From Erysipelotrichaceae bacterium (GTDB lineage: Bacteria; Bacillota_I; Bacilli_A; Erysipelotrichales; Erysipelotrichaceae): DNA of 11,944 nucleotides. A model generated the notes under the pieces. That model worked only from the letters and a program-made list of their open reading frames with translations, ran no database searches and was not told the DNA's origin. A program made the translations under genes and the position numbers. The stretch spans positions 1-11,944 of the forward strand of contig JAILBD010000220.1 of NCBI GenBank assembly GCA_024681275.1. The letters run 5' to 3'. Below, piece after piece: positions 6,202-11,944 of the stretch. Every line of letters starts with the position of its first letter. Within the stretch, counting starts at the first letter, position 1.

Positions 6202-7819
6202 AGTTCTGATTCATCAGGATCTTCTTCGGATTGTAACGCATGATCATGAACGAAGGAATGATGACTGAGATCAGCACGATGCCAAGTCCCAGCACGAAGA
6301 TCTCGGCGATGATCAGCGGTGAGATCGTGACTTCATACTGAGAGACCAGATCCTCCAGTGAGATGTCCGTCGTATAGTCCGTGTTCCACGGATCCAGATA
6401 ATTGCCGGAATTATACCCCTCTTCTTCAGCCAGGTCGCTCGTCGCGATCTGCGCCTCAAGAACGGTATTGCCTATGCTTCTGGCGATCAGCGAACCGGAA
6501 ACGACAGACAGGAAGAAGCCGATGATCGCAACGATCGCCAGCTCAATGAAGAACTGCGCGATGACCTTCAGCTTGGAAGCGCCGACCGACAGCAGGACAC
6601 CGATCTCGTATTCTCTGGTCTTCAGCGTCAGAGCCGTGACCAGGGTGATGATGACGATCGCATTGATGACGACCAGCCACACGATGAAGTTGGCATACAT
6701 GGACAGGGTATCCAGTGGTTTCGCCAGCCTGTTGAATTCATCATTGTTCGCATCCAGCGAAGCGAACTGGGAAACGGAACCCTGATAATCATCGACGAAC
6801 TTCTCGACATTGAGCGGATCATCCAGCAGGATGGTCACATTCTCGATGTACATGTTCTCTTCCATGTTCTCTGCACTTGGACGCCTGTCCGGATCGGAAT
6901 AGTACTCATCTTCCGGATCGGCTTGCGAAGCGTAGTAATCGAATTCCTTCTGCTGGAAATTCAGCTGTGCCATATAAGTAGACGTGGTCGGCATGAAGAT
7001 CATGTTGTCCGGATTCTCAAAAGGAGATGCATAATCCCAGTTCGGCGCATCCGGCGTCAGCGGGGAATGATGCGTGAAGATCCCAACGATCTCCAAAGGC
7101 ACATCCAGATCCTCTTCTGTCAGTTCATATCTCTTCATGTAAGAAGACAGATAATTGCTTGACAGTGTGATCGTATCTCCTACCGTCAATCCATTGGCAG
7201 CCGCCAGGTTTTGTGAGATCACACAGACATAGGAACCATTGTCGATCTCGCTCTGATTGTAGAAACGTCCATCGACGATCTGATAATCCCCGTCTTCAAA
7301 TTCGATCATGCCCGGGAACATGTTGGACTTGATGAAGAAGACCGGTTCCTTATAGGACTCGCACTGCATCGTGCCGCTCTCATCGTACCAGCAGGACTGG
7401 CCGCCATTGTCATCCATGTTCTCTTCCCTGGAATTGCCCAGATGAACGAAATCGATCGCATTGTCCGAACCGATATACCACATGTTGTTGGAAACGGAGT
7501 TGGCGATGCGGACACGCGGATCAGCCAGGATCTGCGTGACATCGGCGATCTTCACGCGCGGATAGTTCTTGTAGAACTCATTGATCTCGTCTTCATCCGT
7601 CAGAGAATCCGCATACTGCCAGACCTTGTTGTAGTCGATCGCATAAGTCACTACTGCGCGCATCTTCTGACGCGTCAGAATCTTGGCACTCTCCGAAGCA
7701 GATGAAACGCCCAGACCGATGATGACCAGATTTCCGATCAAAAAGAAAGTGAGTACCAGGAGGACGGTCTTGGATAGCCTCCTGGTCACGTTTTTAAATG
7801 CTCTATTGATAAAGTTCAT
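6200..7819 (-). CDS. ABC transporter permease, MacB/FtsX type
   Basis: 539 residues. A first membrane segment (about 17-40) follows a short basic N terminus. Residues about 41-373 form a large extracellular domain with MacB-periplasmic-core features (SYVCVISQNLAAANGLTVGD at 196-215, then EIVGIF). Three more membrane segments at about 374-399, 422-447 and 499-524 complete the FtsX fold. The cytoplasmic loop TREYEIGVLLSVGASKLKVI (401-420) is the typical coupling segment with the ATPase. The protein ends in RYNPKKILMNQN. Such 4-segment permeases act as mechanotransmitters or exporters (MacB, LolCDE, FtsEX); the substrate here is unknown. The outer domain has C143 and C153, ten residues apart. 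An unusually long acidic loop of about 50 residues lies between segments 3 and 4. The start is supported by AGGAG (7825-7829), 5 bases upstream. The gene lies 11 bases after the PASTA gene. Confidence 0.93.
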   Translation of the reverse strand: MNFINRAFKNVTRRLSKTVLLVLTFFLIGNLVIIGLGVSSASESAKILTRQKMRAVVTYAIDYNKVWQYADSLTDEDEINEFYKNYPRVKIADVTQILADPRVRIANSVSNNMWYIGSDNAIDFVHLGNSREENMDDNGGQSCWYDESGTMQCESYKEPVFFIKSNMFPGMIEFEDGDYQIVDGRFYNQSEIDNGSYVCVISQNLAAANGLTVGDTITLSSNYLSSYMKRYELTEEDLDVPLEIVGIFTHHSPLTPDAPNWDYASPFENPDNMIFMPTTSTYMAQLNFQQKEFDYYASQADPEDEYYSDPDRRPSAENMEENMYIENVTILLDDPLNVEKFVDDYQGSVSQFASLDANNDEFNRLAKPLDTLSMYANFIVWLVVINAIVIITLVTALTLKTREYEIGVLLSVGASKLKVIAQFFIELAIVAIIGFFLSVVSGSLIARSIGNTVLEAQIATSDLAEEEGYNSGNYLDPWNTDYTTDISLEDLVSQYEVTISPLIIAEIFVLGLGIVLISVIIPSFMIMRYNPKKILMNQN

Positions 7820-7830
7820 ATATGCTCCTG

Positions 7831-9351
7831 TCAGTTCTTGTAACTGTCATCACAGATGGTGATATAAAGGATGATATCTTCGGGCAGATAGGTTTCGGAC
7901 TTGATCGTCTTATTGTCCCAGCGTCTGACACTGATCAGTTCGCCGTTTTTCTTACCTGGCTGGTAGGCATATGTGATCTCCAGATTTGTCACACCAGCCC
8001 AATCACATAAAGCTCTGGCATCTTCTTCGACCAGATCGCAGCTGGCCAATCTTTCCCAGGTGATCGGATCGCCATTCTTATCTTTGAGATCATCCGGGTT
8101 TTTAAGAAGGATGTTTCTTCCTTTGGAGATCCAGACGTTGAGTGTTCCGCCAACATAGACGCCGTTGTCATAACGGATGATCTTGTCATATGGCACGTCA
8201 TCGGAGAATTCATCGATCCTGTTGACCGTGATGTTGGCACCCAGTTCATTCTGTTCGTCTTTCCAGTCATGCAGACCGTGTCTGTCGTGGTATTCCGAAC
8301 CGACAAATCCATCCGGCACATCGACGATATTGCCCAGGGACATCGTGAGCTCGATCAGTTCTGCCGGATCGATCAGAGCGCCCGCTGCCAGAGACTGGGC
8401 CAGAACGGTGTCCTTGGCCGAAGTCGAATACAGGGCCTTCTCTTCCATATCGATAAAGACAGTCGGATTCTTCTTGTTCCACGTGCTGACCTGTTTCTTG
8501 GTCCAACCCGTCATATCCGGCATGTATACGGCAACGCCTTTGGAAACGACGACCGTCATCGAATCGCCTTCCTTGATCGTCTTGCCGGAAGCGATCGACT
8601 GGGAAATGACATAATCCAGATCGATCTTATCCGAATACTGTTCGACCTTGACCAAGTTGATCTTGTTCGCCTTTGCCCAGGCTTCAACGGTCGCATAAGG
8701 CTTCTTCTCGAAATCCTCCACCGTGACCTTGCCGGCCGGAGCAGGACCCTTGGAAACATTGATCTTCAAAGTGCAGCCTCTGGTGAAGTTGTCTTCATCG
8801 CAGCCACTGAAAGAATAGTCGATGACATTGTTCTTGACGACCTCATTGTTATAAGCTGTGACTGTCTTGGTCTTAAGCAGTTTGTTTTCATTGATCCACT
8901 GCTGGATCTCATCCTTGGTCATGGTCTCCAGATCAGGAACTTTGATCCTTTCCTCTGGATCAGGACCCAGTGACAGCATGAAATTGAGTTTGACGTTGTT
9001 CTTGACTTTTTTGCCTGCCGGAACGTTCTGTGTCAGGATCGTTCCTTCCTGTGAATCGAAATCATAGGTATCATCAAAAACGACACCCGAAGTCACGATG
9101 CCCTGCTGTTTGACCCAAGCCGCAACATCAGACCTCGTCTTGCCTATGAAATCAGGCATTTCGATCTTCGGAGAAAAGAACAGGAAGTATGAAGCGACTG
9201 CCAAAAGAAGCAGCACCGCTGCAGCGATGATGATCGCCTTGATATTTAAAGGCTTCCTCTCCCTGACGACAGGAACTCTTTCCTCTTCCTTGAAACTGGC
9301 CGGTTTCCCGTCATCCGAGAACTGATCCAGAAAATCCTTTTCATCCGCCAT
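7831..9351 (-). CDS. Single-pass membrane protein with multiple PASTA repeats and no kinase domain
   Basis: 506 residues. An acidic cytoplasmic tail (1-35) is followed by one membrane segment (about 38-60, AIIIAAAVLLLLAVASYFLF) and then about 440 extracellular residues of tandem PASTA-like units: roughly 62-129, 135-203, 207-273, 274-340, 341-411, and a divergent last unit 412-502. Each of the first units shows the pattern of a P-D/E opening, a helix such as KTRSDVAAWVKQQGI, an Ala-Gly-Lys turn (VPAGKKV, IASGKTI, LAAGALI), and a closing strand ending in SLG or SKG. PASTA domains in Stk/PrkC kinases and PBP2x bind peptidoglycan fragments or beta-lactams. Here the Ser/Thr kinase domain is absent and the cytoplasmic part is only a short tail. 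Cysteines at 184/193 and 438/449 may form disulfides. It is the first gene of an operon with a MacB/FtsX-type transporter, which suggests envelope sensing or tethering (inference). GGGGA precedes the ATG. Confidence 0.88.
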   Translation of the reverse strand: MADEKDFLDQFSDDGKPASFKEEERVPVVRERKPLNIKAIIIAAAVLLLLAVASYFLFFSPKIEMPDFIGKTRSDVAAWVKQQGIVTSGVVFDDTYDFDSQEGTILTQNVPAGKKVKNNVKLNFMLSLGPDPEERIKVPDLETMTKDEIQQWINENKLLKTKTVTAYNNEVVKNNVIDYSFSGCDEDNFTRGCTLKINVSKGPAPAGKVTVEDFEKKPYATVEAWAKANKINLVKVEQYSDKIDLDYVISQSIASGKTIKEGDSMTVVVSKGVAVYMPDMTGWTKKQVSTWNKKNPTVFIDMEEKALYSTSAKDTVLAQSLAAGALIDPAELIELTMSLGNIVDVPDGFVGSEYHDRHGLHDWKDEQNELGANITVNRIDEFSDDVPYDKIIRYDNGVYVGGTLNVWISKGRNILLKNPDDLKDKNGDPITWERLASCDLVEEDARALCDWAGVTNLEITYAYQPGKKNGELISVRRWDNKTIKSETYLPEDIILYITICDDSYKN

Positions 9352-9385
9352 AACAAAATTCCCCTTTCATTCACGCTCAATCTCT

Positions 9386-9391
9386 ATTATA
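9386..9391 (-). promoter_or_regulatory. Candidate -10 box (TATAAT) for the PASTA/ABC operon
   Basis: Perfect TATAAT on the minus strand, 34 bases before the ATG at 9351, in the 102-base gap between this operon and the ABC-2 permease gene. No clear -35 is present. I see no convincing terminator for the upstream operon in this gap, so read-through is possible. Confidence 0.5.
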
Positions 9392-9453
9392 AGACAAGTA
9401 TGACTGTAATCCTCCTTAATAATTCACTAAGATTTCCTTATCCTCAGGTCACA

Positions 9454-10902
9454 TCATTTCATCTGATCTGAAGCTTCATGCAGGGTTCCGTCCGGATAGA
9501 TCCTGTAACTTTGTTCGAAAGTGTCGATACGGGCATTCACCGCCTCATCCTGAGCCAGGGCCATGATATCCTCAAAGCTGACGGCTCCGTTCAGGGTGTA
9601 GTGATAATAATCCAGGCCATCCTTGGTGACGAAGGTCAGGCTCGCTCCCCTTTTGTCACCGTATTCGCCCTCATAGAAATCTTCGATCGCCTTCTCCCTG
9701 TACTTTTCCAGGATCTCTGAAGTCGTCTGTGACATCTGTGGAAACTTGTCTGCCTCTTTGTTTCCGATCTCGATATAGATGTTGTAGTATTCCGGTCTCT
9801 CGCCGGTCTGTTCAAACAGATAATCCTCAAGCTGCCTGTCTTTTTCATCATACCAGCCGTTGATCATGCAGAAATCCTTTCCTGAAGCTCTTTCATATCT
9901 GTCCGCCAGACCAAAGCCCTTGCTGTTGCGGCAAAGCAGCGCAAACAGTAAAGACACGACCATGACAGCGATATAGAAAGCCGGAAGCCGGTAGTTGAAG
10001 TACATCTTCCGGCGATAGACGAAGTACGCCGCAACAAAGACCGCGAACAGAAGGATGTACAAAAGGATGGAATCGCCGACAAAGGTCAGGATGCTCTTGT
10101 TTTTCACACCGAACATCGTCGAGATCAGGAAAAGACAGATGACCAGATAGAGATTGATGATCAAAGGATAGGAATAGAAAGCATCCGACCTCGAACCGGC
10201 CCTTTCAACGGGCCTTTCAACATACCATCTATGCAGAAGACAGACAAAGAGGACCAGCAGGACACTCAGACCGATGACCGATCCAAAAGAGATCCGGTTC
10301 GTATCGATGACCTCCACGAGCATTTCCGCACTCATATAGAGCGGAGAAAACAGTCGGATCACTTCGAGATCCGGTGTCATCCCGCCGGCGACATAGTTGA
10401 AATAGAAACCGCTGATCACGGCATAGATCATCAAAGGCAGGACCGTATAGGCGCCCATCATGACAAAACCGTCCACAACATCATTGCCGATCAGATAAAG
10501 ACCTGTGTTGAAAATGACCAGAGACAGGCTTGCCAGAAGCATCTCCAGGATAGCTGCAAACATATTGAAACTTTCTTCGCATTTGATCCTGAAAGCCACA
10601 ATACCGGCAACGATCACCATAAAGACGATAGCACTGCAGAAAAGGATGCCTGTCCAAAGCAGCTTCTTTCTGGAGACCGGCAAAGAGAAATAGGTATCGA
10701 CAGCCTTCTTGTCATGAACGTGATAAAAAACGATGGCCGGCAAAGCAAAGGACAGACCTATCGCCAGGACGCCCTGAAAGATCAGATCCAGACCCTTTAT
10801 GGAATTGCCGATCGTATTCAGCAAAGTGATCATCAGGATCAGGATCAGCAGATACTTCTTGGAACTGACCAGATATTTGAAATATGACATGGAGAACATC
10901 AT
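9454..10902 (-). CDS. ABC-2-type transporter permease, Ytr-like, with a C-terminal soluble domain
   Basis: 482 residues with about nine hydrophobic segments (near 17-33, 41-60, 82-104, 114-138, 144-165, 206-224, 247-265, 273-296 and 308-324). The loop DTYFSLPVSRKKLLWTG (69-85) is the hallmark of Bacillota ABC-2 permeases related to YtrC/YtrD. After the last segment comes a soluble domain of about 155 residues (325-482), rich in Tyr/Glu/Asp, probably outside the cell; I cannot assign it. The partner is the ATPase directly upstream: the two genes overlap by ATGA (10899-10902). AAGGAGG lies 6 bases before the first of two adjacent ATG codons, so the first is chosen. B. subtilis YtrBCDEF-type transporters respond to cell-wall antibiotics; the substrate here is unknown. 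Confidence 0.92.
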   Translation of the reverse strand: MMFSMSYFKYLVSSKKYLLILILMITLLNTIGNSIKGLDLIFQGVLAIGLSFALPAIVFYHVHDKKAVDTYFSLPVSRKKLLWTGILFCSAIVFMVIVAGIVAFRIKCEESFNMFAAILEMLLASLSLVIFNTGLYLIGNDVVDGFVMMGAYTVLPLMIYAVISGFYFNYVAGGMTPDLEVIRLFSPLYMSAEMLVEVIDTNRISFGSVIGLSVLLVLFVCLLHRWYVERPVERAGSRSDAFYSYPLIINLYLVICLFLISTMFGVKNKSILTFVGDSILLYILLFAVFVAAYFVYRRKMYFNYRLPAFYIAVMVVSLLFALLCRNSKGFGLADRYERASGKDFCMINGWYDEKDRQLEDYLFEQTGERPEYYNIYIEIGNKEADKFPQMSQTTSEILEKYREKAIEDFYEGEYGDKRGASLTFVTKDGLDYYHYTLNGAVSFEDIMALAQDEAVNARIDTFEQSYRIYPDGTLHEASDQMK

Positions 10903-11774
10903 CTGTTACCTCCTTCGTGCTCGTAGATGAAGAGCTCCTCAAAGTTGACACTCAAGGCATCCAGGATCAGTGGTTTCAGTTCACTGAGCTTATCCGTGAC
11001 CTCATCCCTGTCTCCCTTGATGACCAATGAATAGACGGAGCCTTCTTTGGACTTATGCAAAAGATCGAACCGGTCAAAGACTGACTCATCGATCTCGTGA
11101 TCGAAAGCCAGCTGATACTTATTGATATTCTGTTTGGATTCCAGAAGATCACCGTAGGTCGAGATCCTGCCACCCTCCAGTATCCCGTAGGAATCGCAGA
11201 TATCTTCCAGTTCTTTCAGGTTGTGCGAAGAGATGATGATGGTCGAGCCATCCTCCTCGATGAATTCATAGAGCGATCTCTTCAGATCCAGACGGACGAT
11301 CGGATCCAGACCGTCGAAAGCCTCGTCCAGAAGCAGCAGCTTCGGCCGGATCGACAGCGCAAACAGCAGCAGTGTCTGCCTCTTCATGCCCTTGGAAAAA
11401 GAAGAGATCTGCTTGTTCTCATCCAGATGGAACATGTGTAGGATCCTGTAATAGGTCTCTTCATCAAGGTCGTAATAGGAATCATAGAATTCCTTCAATG
11501 TCCTGATGGTGGCGGCAGGCGGATAGTACGGATCATCGCTGACAAGGAAGATCTCCTTGCGGACCATCTCGTTGTGATAAGTGTCCTCTTCATCGAACTG
11601 CACATTCCCGGCATCCGTTTTATAGATCCCCGCTATGCAGCGCAGCAATGTGGACTTGCCGGCGCCGTTGACACCGACCAGGCCGAAGATCGATCCCTCA
11701 TTCACTTCCAGATCCAGGTGATCCAGAACCGTCTTATCCCCAAAGCATTTCGTTATGTCATTTATCTTTAACAT
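10899..11774 (-). CDS. ABC transporter ATP-binding protein, YtrB-like
   Basis: 291 residues. Walker A GVNGAGKST (34-42, K40), signature FSKGM (126-130, the variant common in GntR-linked Ytr/ABC-2 systems), Walker B LLLLDE (146-151, catalytic E151), D-loop GLD (155-157) and switch H184 in IISSHNLKELEDICD are all visible. The usual Q-loop Gln is replaced within FLVSDDPYYPP (76-86), as is frequent in this subgroup. Residues about 215-291 form an extra C-terminal domain ending EELFIYEHEGGNR, typical of ABC-2 ATPases. It pairs with the permease at 9454-10902. It overlaps the regulator gene by 7 bases and the permease gene by 4, so all three are translationally coupled. GAGGAGG precedes the ATG. 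Confidence 0.95.
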   Translation of the reverse strand: MLKINDITKCFGDKTVLDHLDLEVNEGSIFGLVGVNGAGKSTLLRCIAGIYKTDAGNVQFDEEDTYHNEMVRKEIFLVSDDPYYPPAATIRTLKEFYDSYYDLDEETYYRILHMFHLDENKQISSFSKGMKRQTLLLFALSIRPKLLLLDEAFDGLDPIVRLDLKRSLYEFIEEDGSTIIISSHNLKELEDICDSYGILEGGRISTYGDLLESKQNINKYQLAFDHEIDESVFDRFDLLHKSKEGSVYSLVIKGDRDEVTDKLSELKPLILDALSVNFEELFIYEHEGGNR

Positions 11775-11944
11775 ATCTCCTCCTCATAGACCTCCTTCAG
11801 CACAGCATAGAGCTCTTCCATCGAAAAACCTTCCGCCTTTAAAGTGCTGATCATGTCTACTGCATCTTCCCTGTTCTTCACTGTCTTTTCTTCTTTCCTG
11901 CCGGCTACAAAAACACCCTTCTTATTCAACGTGTAGATATAGCC
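11768..11944 (-). CDS. GntR-family transcriptional regulator, YtrA-like, C-terminal 58 residues only
   Basis: The frame enters from the right window edge and ends at TAA 11770-11768. The visible residues begin GYIYTLNKKGVFVAG, matching the end of the GntR winged-helix domain (commonly GYIYTxxGKGSFVA). They continue as a short helical tail ending LYAVLKEVYEEEIC. The absence of a large effector-binding domain after the wing fits the small YtrA subfamily (about 120-130 residues). Such regulators repress their own GntR-ABC operon and are released by cell-wall-acting drugs or other signals. The stop overlaps the ATPase start by 7 bases, confirming one operon. The DNA-binding N-terminal half, promoter and operator lie outside the window. 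Confidence 0.85.
   Translation of the reverse strand, partial: GYIYTLNKKGVFVAGRKEEKTVKNREDAVDMISTLKAEGFSMEELYAVLKEVYEEEIC

Noticed and set aside
8269..8973. Plus-strand open frame of 234 codons
   Set aside because: It is antisense to the PASTA protein and has no ribosome site or recognisable domain.
9411..9417. Orphan AAGGAGG on the minus strand in the gap before the PASTA gene, considered as a leader-peptide ribosome site
   Set aside because: No ATG, GTG or TTG follows at a workable distance with an open frame, and it lies upstream of the candidate -10.
9421..9453. Possible terminator after the ABC-2 permease gene
   Set aside because: Only short imperfect pairing is visible and there is no T-tract, so no terminator is called.
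10231..10887. Plus-strand open frame of 218 codons, very rich in Asp, Gln, His and Arg
   Set aside because: It is antisense to the hydrophobic ABC-2 permease; the polar composition is the expected mirror of membrane-segment codons.
1..11944. High density of GATC/ATCGA words, considered as a methylation or uptake signal
   Set aside because: The words fall mostly on Asp GAT and Ile ATC codons in genes that prefer these codons; no spacing pattern or intergenic clustering was seen by eye.

Overview
The window reads as chromosomal DNA from a Bacillota (Firmicutes) bacterium, possibly an Erysipelotrichia- or Clostridia-like gut lineage. The reasons are strong AAGGAGG-type ribosome sites, TATAAT boxes, rho-independent terminators, and family content (XpaC, a SpoVK/CbbX-type AAA+ ATPase, PASTA repeats, a Ytr-like GntR/ABC operon). 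The lineage below phylum is a guess. No rRNA, tRNA, transposon, CRISPR array or phage gene was seen. Coding density is high and no gene-free stretch exceeds about 110 bases.

Layout, left to right. (A) 1-3390, minus strand: a tightly packed three-gene unit transcribed from 3390 towards 1. It encodes an XpaC-like membrane protein, an unrecognised 170-residue protein, and a large two-domain AAA+ protein that runs off the left edge. The AAA+ protein combines a degenerate ClpB/ClpA-type module with an intact SpoVK/CbbX-type module. (B) 3501-4100, plus strand: a small, highly charged, amphipathic-helix protein with an Ala/Pro/Glu tail, with its own promoter and a strong terminator. It is the only plus-strand gene and is divergent from unit A. 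(C) 4155-5447, minus: guanine deaminase (guaD), sharing the bidirectional terminator with B. (D) 5513-9351, minus: a three-gene operon encoding a PASTA-repeat membrane protein without a kinase domain, a MacB/FtsX-type permease and its LolD/MacB-type ATPase, closed by a terminator just before guaD. (E) 9454-11944, minus: a Ytr-like operon with the end of a GntR-family regulator, an ABC ATPase and an ABC-2-type permease, all overlapping by a few bases.

Functionally the window is dominated by cell-envelope systems: two unrelated ABC transporters, one with a probable peptidoglycan-sensing PASTA partner and one with a GntR repressor, and an XpaC/AAA+ unit that may act as a membrane-tethered remodelling machine. 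Guanine deaminase is a metabolic gene lying between them. The two least-described assemblies are the Clp-like pseudo-ATPase/SpoVK fusion with its XpaC and 170-residue partners, and the kinase-less PASTA protein with its MacB-type transporter. Two coding regions cut by the window edges (1-1923 and 11768-11944) were recovered by direct translation of the minus strand.
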